Shown here one piece after another: positions 25,595 through 60,164 of a DNA stretch of 64,000 nt; the first letter of the stretch is position 1; each line of letters begins with the position of its first letter. Both the position numbers and the translations under genes were made by a program. The notes below the pieces were generated by a model that made no database searches, was not told the DNA's origin, and saw nothing but the letters and a program-made list of their open reading frames with translations. The DNA lies in assembly GCA_003991915.1 (NCBI GenBank), contig RQTK01000145.1, positions 487,987-551,986 on the forward strand, written 5' to 3'. Origin of the DNA: Elysia chlorotica (taxonomy: Eukaryota; Mollusca; Gastropoda; Plakobranchidae).

Positions 25595-28411
25595 GTAAGT
25601 TCACCTACATGTAACCGTAAATGGGCAATCGGTTCCCCCGAGTATTTAGATCTAGACTAGATCTAGATATATCTAGTTCTTTGAATTTACTTTTTTTTTT
25701 TAACTTTATTGTACATCTACATAGATTTAGATTGTATGCATTTTAGTCCAAATTTTGCTATAATTTTTGTTCAAAATTTGTTGTATATACACACTCAGGT
25801 ATGTTATATGAATGGTTTTATTCAAATTCATAAATTTTATCGGACAGTTGAGTTAAGCAAAGTTTTCCTTTAATTTAACCCTTTCACTGTTGATTATATC
25901 CACAAGGTTAACATGATTAAAGCTGTGACATGGGAAAAGTTCTCTTTAAAAAATAATGTAGAATTTAAGTATGTGTAGGCCCTAGGCCTGTACCTGCCCT
26001 TGGAAAGCCTCTACCTCTACAACAGTCAAGGTCAGAATTCAGATGTCTAAACATCAACTTCTGTTGAAAGTCTAGACCTGGATCTAACTAACGATATAGG
26101 CTAGATCTACCCCCTTCAGACTCCCCACTGACACTGCATTTCATTTTCATTGTTATCATAAATACAAAATGGTAGGCCTATATAGTGCACTTCCGTAAAC
26201 GTATGCTCAATGCGCTTATCAATTACCATTATCACAATTACGAAAGAAACATTATAATGTTTCACAGCACAATGTTATATATTTAAAAGTAAGAACGAAT
26301 TTATACTATAGATATTTACAGGTATAATTTTTTCATGCGTTTAGCGATTTCGATGGAAGCAAGGTGCTTCTATTGCATTTTTTGGAACGTTGTACCATAC
26401 TTTAGTAACTTTTGGGACCGAAATAGCAACAAAATTGCTGCCCTCTTGATTTATAATTTAATATATTATTCATCATTAGGCTTGGTTTCAGAAGGATAAT
26501 GAAGAAGCTCTGAGAATAGTTGGGTGTCATTTTCAAGCTTAGAACTTTTGAACCTAGGATTGCAGAAAAGGTTACTTCTAGGCCAGTTTAGACTTAGCAT
26601 TAAAACATTTTTCTTTAACTGCTCGTTTCAAAATAGTGTTGCATTTATAGTAGCTCCTTCATAGATATACTATGTGTTAGGCATAGAAGTGATCAGTAAT
26701 ACATATGTAGCAAGTGTCAGCGGGCAATGCCATAGTTTATCAGATCAAGCGTAAGAGGCTGATACAGTAAGTATGGTTTAAGGGAGAGGCTATCTATCTG
26801 GCAGTCTAAGGCTAAAAATAAGAAAATTTACTGTTAAATATAAAATGATGCCGAGATGTTCCAATATTTAGACGGAAACATTTAAAGTATAGTGCCTACA
26901 GCAAAATTTGGACAAAAACACCAAAAAAAAACAACATTGTAGTAGTACCTGGATCTACAGTTATTATTATAATGCATATAAATAGTAATTGGTTGTGATC
27001 ATGTTGTGAAGTATTTTAAAGCCCCAAAAATGTCCATGTAATAGAGCCATTCTTCATTAAAAAAAAATTTAAACGCTTTATTTTTTTTCCACAACTTGTC
27101 AAAATTTGCGCAGTGCTTTGGAGAATGGCTCATTAATACATATCCCCCAAATCATGAAATCTCCTATATAGTCTGCTTCTACAGATGATTATAAAGAGAT
27201 CAAATTCAACAACCAAAAAGAAAAAACATGTACACTCTACAATGGGGGTATTTTTTATTCAATGCTTTAGATAATGAAATGTTTAGCACAGACTCACTGT
27301 TTGTGAAATTATATATATATATATCATATGTTTTTGTTGGGTTTTTCTTTCAACAGGGAGAATGCAATCGAAACAAAAGAAGACAACAAGTGGAACCACA
27401 AGGGTACATGCTATTTTTAAATTTGCTGTACATGTATTGCATTTTAATTGATTACTTTTTATAATTTTACCCTCTGAGCGTGTTGCTTTTAAATTTGAAA
27501 GTAATTTGCTTTCTAGTTAAAATTGTTGAGTTTTCTGTAATTCTATCTGTTACTGATTGATACTGGTATTTTTATTTTCTGTTATTTATTCTTTGGCTGT
27601 ATGGCACTTTTTTTTTTCATAGGCCTTGCCATTGCAGAGGAACGTCTCTCCATACCTCTTGCCACATTTTTTTTTTCAATCATAGAAATCTTTAATGTTT
27701 TGCCACTTCTGACCTTTTACCTTCATTTTCTCGCTGTTTCTTCGCAGAATAAGGCTATTTATGTTACTTAAAATTTCGTCTTCCCTTACCCCAGATGGGT
27801 CTCTATCTTAAATAGGAACCTATCAAGAGTTGATGTACCTTGCTCTTAAAGCTTCTTTACAGCTTTTTTTACCCTCCTTTCTTAGATGCCAGATCTTTCA
27901 AATCCTGAAGCCATGCAGAGATTCTTCCTTCAAGAAGTGCAAAAGGGCGAGGAACTTTTGGCAAGTGGTATGCCAAAACTGAGATTTGATATAAAACATT
28001 TGTTTTCTTCTTTTTTTTTTAAACTTTTTTTTTTCTTTTTCTGAATGTTTGTCTATTAATATTTGTTCATGTATTCATCAACTCATGCTCATATAATCAT
28101 TAAAAACTTTTAAGATGTTCCCCTTACTATCTTACAAGATCAAGCACAATGGTGATAAGACTCAGTGAGAAAAAAAAAAACGAGGATGGATTAATTCTTT
28201 GTACTATCCCTAATCCAGTTGTCCATCACTTTACCTTCCCCGCAGTTTTTCACGACTGCAAATTTTGGCCTAGCATAAAAAAATAGCAAATGTCCAGATT
28301 TTTACGGATTTCAGAAAAAAATTGTATACATGTATAAAAGCCTTAACTGAACAAGACTTCCATCTGAAGAAACAGTTTTTCATCTAATTGATAGACTACC
28401 CAACTCCTTCT

Positions 28412-28463
<52 letters not shown>

Positions 28464-30606
28464 AGCTGTCCTTTCTTCGTCAACTCCTCTTTCTTTATCA
28501 CCCCTGGTGGTTTGATAGTTTTCTCTGTCTGGAAAGTGGGGTGTCAAAATCACCCCAATTGATTGAAATTAGAGGGTTTTAGAAATGATCAATGGTTTTC
28601 CTAATTTGAATCTAATTGCCATTCACCCTACAAATGTAGTAAGTCCATAGAATCTGGCCACTTTTCAAAATGGTTTTTAGAGTAACACTGAATTTTTTAT
28701 TTTTTTTTTAGTATAAAAAAAACAAACATTTAAAAAAAAATTATGCCTTTGTTTATTTTTAAACAAACAAAAGACTGTATTCACAGTCGCCTTAACGTAA
28801 ACATTTGGCAAATTGTGGCAAATTTTGTGGTAAATTTTGCCATTTTTTGTGACAAATGGCAAAAAACTGCAGGGACAGAATCTTTAATCTTAACCCGGTT
28901 AAGTCCTTATTGCTGTCTTTTATATTTTATCCCTTAAATTCTAGTAAGCTAACCGTAGATCATATTGAATTAGGTAGTAGAGTAACTATTTTATTTTGTT
29001 TCATTTTGCTACTGAAACTAGACAAGGAGGTATATTTTGCGATTCAGTATATATATGCTTGATGCCACTGTCAACACAAAAAAAGTTTATGGCTACAGAC
29101 TAATTTATTTCTTACCGTATTATCTGACTCAGTAGGTGTTAATTATCCTACTAAAGCTTATGATCTTTCTCTCTGTTTTGGTAAATATCAATATGATAAA
29201 AATTATTCTACTAAAGCTTATGATCATTCCCTCTGTTTTGGTAAATATCAATATGATAAAAATTATTCTACTGAAGCTTATGATCATTCCCTCTGTTTTG
29301 GTAAATATCAATATGATAAAAATTATTCTACTAAAGCTTATGGTCATTCCCTCTGTTTTGGTAAATATCAATATGATAAAAGGTGTATCTAAGATCTTTG
29401 TAAAGCCTTCTCGCTTTGCTCTCCCATCCAGGTGACACGGAGGAGGGTGTCGAGCACCTGAGCAACGCTGTGGCTGTGTGTGGCCAGCCTCAGCAGCTCC
29501 TGCAGGTGTTGCAGCAGACGCTGCCCCCTCAAGTTTTCGCTCTGCTGGTACAGAAGCTTCCCACTGTGGGCGAGGTCAGTTTTCTTTTATCATCATCTGC
29601 ATCATGTCTTTTTTTTTGTGATTAAAAATTTATTATCAAATATTCAACTGGCATACAAATGGTTTACTTTGTACTTTCTTATGTTTTTTATAGATTAGCC
29701 TGTAATGTCAAACCTCACAATTGATTTTGCCCAAATTTTAGAGGTAAATGGGAGTGTGTAGGTTCTTTTTTTATGGGTAAATAGCCAGAAATATTAAAAT
29801 GAAATAGAAACAGCAGCTCTTTTGATTGTTTTGGTTTTGAAACTTAAATGCTTTTGTGAAAAAGTTTTTCAACTTTTCCCCCTACTTCTTCAGTGCATTA
29901 CATAAAGAAAGTATCAATATTAAATCAATGAATCAAAGAAAAAAAAGAATTAAATGGTTGGTTATCTCAGACACTGCAGTGCATCAAGTACCGTTTGATT
30001 TCAGATTTTTATTGACTGGCTTTTTTTCTCACAATAGTCACGTGGTTATCTGGTTTAGTTGAATGTAAGAAAGTCCGTGACTTTGATTACTTTTTGAGTC
30101 AATTTTCCAAATTTCCTACACATTATGTGACACCCAATTAATATTTTTGTTCCTTTTATATTTTACCTTTGTATTGAATTAAAGGGACAAATCCCAAGTA
30201 ATTTTTTTTTAATCTGCATCATCATTGGGTATCTTCTTTTCTCAACTGAGTTTCTGTTTAACAGCTTGGCTTGGAATTGAACGCTCTTATCTTAGCTCCT
30301 AGAGAGATATGGAATTTTGTACACTGAAAAAGTTATGACTAATTTGCATCGAGTTGGATGAGATAAGATTAAAAGCAACAAAAACAAATTTTAACCTCTT
30401 GCTGAATTTGTACTTTGATTATTTTGAGCTGTGAATAAATTGTGGAATTAAAAAGTATTTGCATTGAAAAGTTGCTGCTCTTAAATTATTAATGATGATT
30501 TTCTCTGTTTTCACAGCGCTTGGCTGGTGCTGGTGGAAGTGATCGGCAGCCAAGGGCAGGGGATGCTGGGGAACAAGGTGTGGTCATTGATGAAGTTGTG
30601 GACTAA
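25465..30606 (+). CDS. TOMM20: TOM20, mitochondrial import receptor subunit, five coding exons
   Basis: Seen: exons 25465-25594, 27357-27403, 27886-27967, 29432-29574 and 30517-30606 join to 163 aa with GT/AG introns. A short N-terminus leads into a membrane anchor (residues ~8-27, ending FIGYCIYFDKKRRS), a basic linker, PEAMQRFFLQEVQKGEELLA, and the TPR core with AVCGQPQQLLQVLQQTLPP. The end is acidic (VVIDEVVD). Known: TOM20 is an N-anchored outer-membrane receptor whose TPR groove binds amphipathic presequences and passes them to the TOM channel; the human protein is 145 aa. Odd: the C-terminal exon is longer and richer in Gly than in vertebrates. An acceptor-like TCCTTTCTAG ends 12 nt before the ATG, so a non-coding first exon is likely. 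Confidence 0.97.
25595..27356 (+). other. TOMM20 intron 1
   Basis: Contains TCTAGATC palindromes near 25648-25676 and 26050-26110 and a LINE 3' end at 26.2 kb, listed separately. No exon seen. Confidence 0.6.
26165..26290 (-). mobile_element. LINE 3' end fragment
   Basis: On the minus strand, AAGCGCATTGAGCAT, then GGAAGTGCACTATATA and a T-rich tail match the 3' end of the LINE relic at 52.5 kb. This arrangement is common at the 3' ends of L2/CR1-type LINEs. No coding remnant is visible. Confidence 0.6.
27357..27403 (+). CDS. TOMM20: TOMM20 exon 2
   Basis: 47 nt between TTCAACAG and ACAAGG|GTACAT, phase 1 in and phase 0 out. It encodes the basic linker (R)RMQSKQKKTTSGTTR. Confidence 0.9.
27404..27885 (+). 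other. TOMM20 intron 2
   Basis: AT-rich with T tracts; ends CCTTTCTTAG. Nothing else seen. Confidence 0.7.
27886..27967 (+). CDS. TOMM20: TOMM20 exon 3
   Basis: Encodes MPDLSNPEAMQRFFLQEVQK then GEELLASG, the first helices of the receptor domain. Ends AAGTG|GTATGC, phase 1. Confidence 0.95.
27968..29431 (+). other. TOMM20 intron 3
   Basis: Contains a TC microsatellite (28412-28460) and a 4x60-bp minisatellite (29141-29380). No exon seen. Confidence 0.7.
29141..29380. repeat. 60-bp minisatellite, four near-perfect copies
   Basis: The unit containing TACTAAAGCTTATGATCATT and TTTGGTAAATATCAATATGA repeats at exactly 60 bp four times with very few substitutions. The open frames seen on both strands arise because 60 is a multiple of three. 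Confidence 0.97.
29432..29574 (+). CDS. TOMM20: TOMM20 exon 4, TPR core
   Basis: 47 codons plus 2 nt. Encodes DTEEGVEHLSNAVAVCGQPQ and QLLQVLQQTLPPQVF, the most conserved part of the presequence-binding groove. Ends GGCGAG|GTCAGT, phase 0. Confidence 0.97.
29575..30516 (+). other. TOMM20 intron 4
   Basis: AT-rich; ends TGTTTTCACAG. No exon or repeat seen. Confidence 0.65.
30517..30606 (+). CDS. TOMM20: TOMM20 exon 5 and stop
   Basis: 29 codons plus TAA. Begins RLAGAGGSDRQPRAGDAGEQ and ends in an acidic tail, like the acidic end of animal TOM20. Confidence 0.92.
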   Translation, partial: RLAGAGGSDRQPRAGDAGEQGVVIDEVVD

Positions 30607-31038
30607 ATCGACGCCGGATCATCAGGCCATCCACATATGGGGAACAAAGCATTACAACTCATGGACGGTGGAAGTGTTTTACAAGTGCTTGGTCGTTGTC
30701 AGTGTGAGCATTGCCCGGTTGGTGGGAAGATTCAAATTATGTCGAGGCACTTAATAAAAATGGTGTATATAGTAATTTGTGATGTAGAATGGTGTATTTG
30801 GACTTTCAATGAACAAAAAGACTGACCAAAAACAAGGCTGTATTTCTGTTGGATATTGGTTGAAAAAGTTTATGGCAAGTAGCAGTTTGGTTGATATTTT
30901 TACTCTTTCCCCCCATTGTTTTCATAACAGAACATTTCATTATTATGTAATTTGAATTGAATTGATGGTTCTTACTTTACAATTCTCTTATTGATGGACA
31001 AAGAATTGATGCCCATGACTTATTTTATTCATTCAGTC

Positions 31039-31044
31039 AATAAA
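31039..31044 (+). terminator. TOMM20: candidate TOMM20 polyadenylation signal
   Basis: AATAAA 433 nt after the stop, followed by GT-rich sequence (ATGTGTGGGTCA). An earlier AATAAA at 30753-30758 is an alternative. Confidence 0.5.
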
Positions 31045-31099
31045 ATGTGTGGGTCATACAGAAAATAGATGTGTCAGTTTTTGTTTTATTGAATTGATT

Positions 31100-33630
31100 T
31101 TTTTGGTGGAACTGTAAGTAAAACATTATTCTCATTAAAATCTTGTACATTTTTTCTTTTTATTGTGACTGTAGATCTAAATACACCAAGTGCCAGAACA
31201 GGGTTCATCAAATTCTTTTTACTTCATTCTGAAACTTTAATTGCTAAAATTATCTAAATACAAAATGGCTATGATTTCATTTTTTAGAGCAGTGGTCTCC
31301 ACCTATGATACTGGCAAGCATCCTGATCTGCCTAAGATCGTGCTAAGTGGAAGAGAGCCATCTGCAGAGCTGGGTAAAGGGAGGGGGTAGATGGCTTGAT
31401 TGACAGATCTTCTATGTGGATGGGAGCAGATTTGTTCATACCCTCATTTATCAACCTAACATGTTTGTGATTCAGGATCTCATTCACTTTTGACCGCTAA
31501 GATTAAGAAAAGAGAGAGAGAGAGGGGGGGGGGTTAGTAAATAGTGTTAATTAGACTTTCAATTACTTTGGGACAAACTACAACATCCTTGTCTTTTCAT
31601 GTACACACCACTCTATATACACTGACTCCCAATCTGTGTGATGTTTAGCAGAGACATTGTATACGGTGCCGTGAAACTGAAATAAAGTTAAATACAGTAG
31701 AAAAATTGCACTACCATAATTATACTGTTATGATATCTCCTTTCTAAATCTATACATACTATAAAATCATATAATATAAGAATCAATTGTCTAGAGTAGG
31801 TGGTCCAAGTTCCTTAAAAGTCTGAAATTAAAATTATTAACTTCACACTGTTTAGGCGTGTGAAATAAGTTATAACTCACAGGTATCCAAAATTTGTGAG
31901 TTAACCTTTTCACACTGCATAATTCACCGCTTATTCCTTGTGTGTGAACCATTTTTGTGGTATTTTGAAGAAAAAAAGAACAAAGCTTCTTATATTATGT
32001 TATTTTTAATTGGAAGGTAAACAGAACTCTGCAAAGATTTGCTGTTTATGGCTTGATCATGGTGAATAGGTGAAAAGCACACAGCACAATACAGTATCTC
32101 TGAAATGTCTTTCTGTATAACATCTTTGTCTTCAATCGGTAGTTTTTCATTTGTTTGTTTTTTTATATGATTACAGAAGTCACTTCATAAGTCAACGCTT
32201 TTTCCTTTCATTAATTCTTATCTCATCAAGAATACAAGTACTTACCACGAATGTATACCACTCTTTTGAAGTCATGTCCCCTGAAGAGCAACCACGGCAA
32301 TACTGACAATATACTGCAGTACCTCTCAAATAAAACAAACTCAGACTCAAAAAACACCCTACATTGAACAAAAGTCCCCATTTTTTCTACTCTGCCTTTA
32401 GTAAACTATCTTCGATCCAACAAACTATTCTCATACCCAGCACGGATCCAATGAACCCGGAGTGTTGGCAAGGCTGCTGAGTTCCATACCAGACACCCTA
32501 AATTTGGTTTAATTGAAAATTAGATCACCAAAAATCTGCCGCCTATTCACTAAAGAATAGTACTTCTCTCATAAGCCATGACTGACAACATGTAGCACAT
32601 GTTGAGTGCAGTAAAAGGGGTGGGTCACAGAGTAAAAATGGCAGCAAGTACGGAAGAGTGAGCTGACCATGGGGGGGGGGGTGATTGGCTCAAAATCTTT
32701 ACGTGTAATCATGCAATGTTAGAAGGGGATGAATATGGCAGCGCTGAGCCACACATGGTATTGCGAATAAATAAGCTACAGTGGCAGCTTCACATTTCGA
32801 ATTCCTTGGGAATTGATCTAAACTTTGAATTACAGAAGGGGACATACCTGAAACACAAAAGTTCTAAAATTAATACGTGTGATGATGTAGAGATAACTTG
32901 ACGAAACTGCGCTTATGATAGCTCCCTATTTTCTTTCTATAGCATTAGCAACCTTCTCCCAACACAATTTTATTTAAAGGCATGCCTTGCTCTTAGTAAG
33001 CAATGAGCATTGGATTCTGCTTGACAGGTAGTACTTTTGGTTTGCGTTTTGGTGGTGTGAGCTTAGAATTAAGAGAATCACACCAGAAAAACTTTGAATT
33101 ATAAGTCTGATTTTTATAGAGCCAAAAAGAGAAAAATAACACTTGCAAAATTCGGTTTATGAGAAGTTAGAATTATCAGACTTCGTTTTGTGAGGTTTCC
33201 ACTGAAGTTTGTTGATTCCGAAGTGTACTGTAATGGATGAATGCTTTAATCAAAATAGCATTTTTATGCTCTTACATCTAGAAACTTTATTACAGTTCAT
33301 ACCAGGATGCGGCTAAGCATTGCTCTAGGGGCTGTAAGTACGTCTCGTCATATTCCTTCTTATACTTATATTGTTACGAGTCGTCAGCTACCGCCTCATG
33401 CTTACAGCCCTAGGTGATTCTTTTCTACAAGAATGATTGATTTTAGACGAGAGATCCAAAACAAAAAAGCAACAACAAACCAGATAACATAATGTATCAT
33501 GAAAGTTTAAATATGAGGATGGAGGCTATAGTACATTATATTTTTATGTTGATAGTATACTTATGTACAGTGAATAAATAATTGGGGAAAAAAACAAAAC
33601 AAATAAACACTCAGTGTTTTGAAGCATCAA
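31100..33630. other. convergent intergenic region between TOMM20 and AKT
   Basis: AT-rich, with AATAAA on the plus strand at 31681, a hairpin at 31858-31915, a poly-G tract near 32672 and an inverted repeat near 33330-33412. No coding sequence seen. Confidence 0.5.
31858..31915. repeat. hairpin-forming inverted repeat
   Basis: Arms GTGTGAAATAAGTTATAACT|CACA and TGTGAGTTAACCTTTTCACAC are nearly complementary, with a 13-nt loop. Confidence 0.7.
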
Positions 33631-33636
33631 AAAAGC

Positions 33637-33642
33637 TTTATT
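33637..33642 (-). terminator. AKT: candidate distal polyadenylation signal of AKT
   Basis: AATAAA on the minus strand in the context CAAATAAAGCTTTTTTGATG, followed by T/GT-rich sequence. It lies about 4.45 kb beyond the distal AKT stop, so a very long 3' UTR would be needed. A nearer AATAAA is at 37073-37068. Confidence 0.4.
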
Positions 33643-34750
33643 TGAAATTCGGTCCTCAGGAACTGAAACATTCAATTTTATTTTGACATTGTGCAAATGA
33701 GACACTATGATTTTTCCAAGGTATGCCAAAAATGTTTAGCACAGAACTGTGTCTACAAAATTTTGTACCAATCCTCAATAAGTTTAAAATAATAACTGGA
33801 GGACTTTAAAATCCTGCTTTCCAAGGATCAATTACCTCGTCCCATTTATTAGAGTGTTCCAAAGAGGTGCTTCAAAGTAAATTGAGTACCGTATACATGT
33901 ACTAAAAAGCTGGAGGGTTTTGTCAAAAGAGGCACTTTTATGAAAGTCTTTAGTTGCTTAGCTTAGTTCTATTTCAGAGAAGGAAGTGCAAAAAAAGTTG
34001 ATGTTCCAAATTACATTATAATTTAATGTGAGAAAACAATTGCTTAAAGAAGAAATGTCTTCCGATGATTTCTAGTGGAAATAAGTCCTGCTTCACAACT
34101 GTTCATTACAATATTTATGGTTCCGGAGGAGCAGTTTTTTTGTTTTTTTTTATCAGATACAACAATCAATAATATTGCTCACAATTTTTACATTTCAATC
34201 AATAATTCTTTCATTAAGAAAATACAACATATTTTTGTTAGCTTTTATATATAAATATGAATTAATACATTTTCAGAAAGCTGTACAATACAAATGCATT
34301 TTGTGGTGCAAAATTTACATTTTTTTGGCAAGCCAAGAGATTATTTGTCATTCATACCACATCAAGGCTTGACCAAAAGTACTTTTCCCAACTTTATCTC
34401 ATCATGGATTTTGTATCCCAACATTTAAAATATTCAACGCTGTTAATGCCATGGAGTTATTTAGACTGTGAATATCTGAGTCACGAGGAAAGAGTACAAA
34501 AGTATTCAGAATGTTTTAGATCATAAAAACAATGTTCTTGCCTTATGTTGTAATATACATGTATTGCTTCTGTTCATAATTGATCCTTATAACTAAAGAC
34601 ATCAACCTTTTTATTTTAGCAAAAAAAAAATCAGGAAAAACCTGCTCAAAGTTGCAGATCAATCGACAATAACATTTCAATTTCAAATAACAAGTGCAAA
34701 TTAAATACCGGTGCTTTCAATTCTCTACATGTCCTAGTTTTGAACAGTGC

Positions 34751-36175
34751 GGCGCTTTGAAGGCCGCTTCACGGTCAGATGGCCAGTCTGGATCTGACAC
34801 GGGTGACTGGGTGTGAAAAAATCGGATGTGTTCACCTGGTTAACTGATGCCCTGAGCGTTGCGCTGTTATCGACGTTATTTTTTTTAACATTATTTCTAG
34901 CCATAAGTTCATAAAGCTATATTCTATTGCACTGAGAAGGTGGTTGATTTCACTATCATGTTTGTTTCCGCTTTTTAATAATCGTTATTACTTATCTTGT
35001 GGGAGGAATAATGGAGAAGCTATTTATTACTTTCTTTCCTGCAGGTGATCACAATTAACTTATTTCATTTTGAATAGCTGTGGGTGTGGTACGTTTCAGT
35101 TTGAATTCTTTTTTACATGAAACAATATTCCTCCTGTGTGCATGTGTCTCTTGACTGAAAGGGGTATGCATTTAGAACCCTTGTAACCCCAATTGAAAGT
35201 TCTACAATACAGACATGGAAATAGCTGAGGATCGAAACATTTGACCTCCTACTTGTCAATCCAGAGAACTAGTGCTAGAGATATCTGGCCCCTTGTATTG
35301 CAAAAAATACAATCTGTAAATTAATGTTATGTCCCATAGGTTTCTTAGAGAGACGGGTGGACAGGGGTTGGATGAAAAAAACACTGGAGACTGAGCTATC
35401 TTTACACCCCTACTAAGCTAATGCTAATAATATTTTAATTTATTAGATATATATCCCATGAATTTCTAGAAGAATATCACGCCAGATTTTTGGCCACCTG
35501 TCGAGTATCACACTGTCTGTTTGAGAACGCAGGCCACGCGAGGCGGTAATGATCAAAGATTATCAAGCGAAGCACTGACAGTTACAGTACGTGTCGGATT
35601 ACTATCCATATAAGCACAGTACAGTGTAAAAGTCAGCCAATTGCAATTATAAGCCCACAGTCCCACGAACAGAACAGACTTGAGTCCAACATGCAATGTG
35701 GCCTATGCCTGTTTCACATCAGTGTGTGTCTGTCTTTGTGTCTTTTTGAAACTTCTATGTGAATGAGTCAAAGCATGGCTTTTCATAACCATCTTCCACT
35801 ACATCAATGGTCCAACCGTCTGTAAACACGCCCAGGTTACCCAAGATCCCTACAGGGGGTATCTTGCTACTACCTCAGTCCTCTCCTTTCTTGGAGATCC
35901 AACCTATCATGAGTGATATAACCGTCATAATGTGATGTGACTGGGAGGCTAAGAATCCTCCAAACTATTCATTGAAATTTTTGGCTGACATTTTAAGAGC
36001 TGGTACACCCATTCACGAGTTTCTCACATAATAGGAAAAGAAGGAATAAAGAATGAATGAAGGCCTACTACCAGTGGCAGTTACTCGGCACCTCTCAGAG
36101 CCCAGTTGGGAAGTCTCAAGTCAGTCAAGTAGCCACGAGCGGAAGGAGCAGCTCTTTCACAGCGAGGCAGTCAAT
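34751..36175 (+). repeat. interspersed repeat, copy 1 (diverged)
   Basis: Starts GGCGCTTTGAAGGCC and includes GGCCAGTCTGGATCTGACAC, GGTGACTGGGTGTGAAAAAA and GTTCACCTGGTTAACTGATG. It ends near TCTTTCACAGCGAGGCAGTC. Relative to the copies at 47.8-49.3 kb it has about 620 extra bases (35252-35870). No coding capacity or terminal inverted repeats seen, so the class is unknown. Confidence 0.8.
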
Positions 36176-38093
36176 TGGCGCGCCCCGTTTAATTGATTAA
36201 TGGAATCCCACAATCCCACAAATCTTTTTTTCTCAAATTACATAAATAATTGCAACCCTCTATCATGTGGTATGAAGACACCCCCCCCAAAAAAAAAAAA
36301 ACACAACAGATAGAGTTAAAATAATAAACACAAATATATTGCTTTCACTTGTTACAATAAATATGACAGGTCTAGTAATACTTAAGACAGTATGTTTTCA
36401 TACGTATCAAAAAAAAGGAAGGTTTTTAAACAATACAAAGGTAAAACATTAAAAATGTTAAATTATAATATAATATATTATATGAAACATAAAAGCAAAA
36501 TTTAGAAGAAGAAAAAACCTAGTATAAAGATGCACATATTCAATTCATTGTTTAAGGAGGGGAACAGAGAGAGAGAGAGAGAAAGTGCTATTTTACAAGA
36601 TCAAGCATAACGAAATTAATAAAATTTACACTGTCAAGTAAACATCAACCACAGAAAACAATAATTGTGTGGAAAGAAAACAAAGTTGAGGGCTCTACAA
36701 TTAAAATGACAATATTTTACATTGTTATCATAAATCCTTTCTCACTAATGATGTTAGCTTATCAGACTTTTTTTTTTATTATTATTTTACAACACCATCA
36801 TTTTTCCAGTGTTAAAATTGTCTCATCAAACAAGCAGAAAGTATGTAACAGTCCTAATAATGATAAGGATGCAACATCTAGTACGAGGAAAACAAAGTTG
36901 AAGGTTGTATTTATTCCTTGTTAAAAGGGTCATGGTGATTCCTGGACCCTTCATATAGCAGTCAGAACATCCATATTTATGTTGTATTTCTACACTGTTA
37001 TATGTTTCAATACAATTTGCATTTGAATTTCAAAAGCAATCTGTGTTTAATTTCCCATTAATTTTTTTTTATTGCCTAGATAGGCCTGATGGGTTATTCT
37101 GTGTGTTCATTTTAACAAAATTGATAATCAGTAATTTGATTTACACTCTGAAAAGTTAAAATACCTTTTTATGGTGTGAAAGCTCTTTGTTGAAAACTGT
37201 TCCAAGGGCAACTCTATACATGTTGTATTCCAAGAGTCTTCTTTAAAATGTCAGACTTAAATATACATTATCCCTCTTTAAGTCATACTCCAGAATGGAA
37301 TTCCTTTTTTTTTTTTTATCTTGTGAATTGATTGCAAAATGCAGCTTGAAAGACTGAGACAAAATATGGATTTTTTAAAGTAAATAAATTAACCTGCTGC
37401 ATCTGTGTATGCCATTCAAAGCCTGAAACAATACGTTTTGAATATAGGCAATCAAACTGCCTTATCATATTATATTTATGCTCCAATAAACATTTTATAG
37501 TAGACATCTTGAAGCATAAAGCTTAAACAGTGCATATCAGCAGATCTTGTAAGAAATAAAATAAAAATTTCAAAAATGACTCAGCCACTAAATTTTAGAT
37601 TTCCATTTAGCCAAGATCCAAAACTTTGGGTAATGCTTTTCCTTTTTTATCTAAGACGAAATCAGGATTTCTAAGATCCAATTAGGTAAAAGCTTTAGTG
37701 CATATGACATGTTTGTCTCATTAAAACTACCTTTTAATAATTCCTTTTAACAGTTCGTATGGAATCATTTTCTTCTTGATATACATATTCATTTAAAACT
37801 ATCAAAATCTGACCTGGAATTTTACAATAAAGTTAAGGAAATATAAATAACGCGAGAGTTAAACAAAACCCAAAAAAAATGAAAAGGTGAAAAATTGACT
37901 TTACAGACAAGTTACAGACTGCTTTCTGTTACAAAAATTACAAAATTTGTAGTACTACTGCTACTTTTTAGATCCTTAAGCTTTTAAAAACCAAGTTCAT
38001 GAGGCAACATTCATTCAATTTTCACTATAAAAAAATAAAAGTAGCCAGTGGACAAAATTTCCTTTTCATCGCGCCTATGACTTTCTTTTCTAG
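36176..38093 (-). other. AKT distal 3' UTR or flank
   Basis: AT-rich, without ORFs of note. A minus-strand AATAAA at 37073-37068 could end a ~1-kb 3' UTR. Confidence 0.45.
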
Positions 38094-60146
<22,053 letters not shown>

Positions 60147-60164
60147 GAAAGCAGTTGATCATAC

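Noticed and set aside
29129..29435. Ile/Leu-rich ORFs on both strands
   Set aside because: Readings of the 60-bp intronic repeat.
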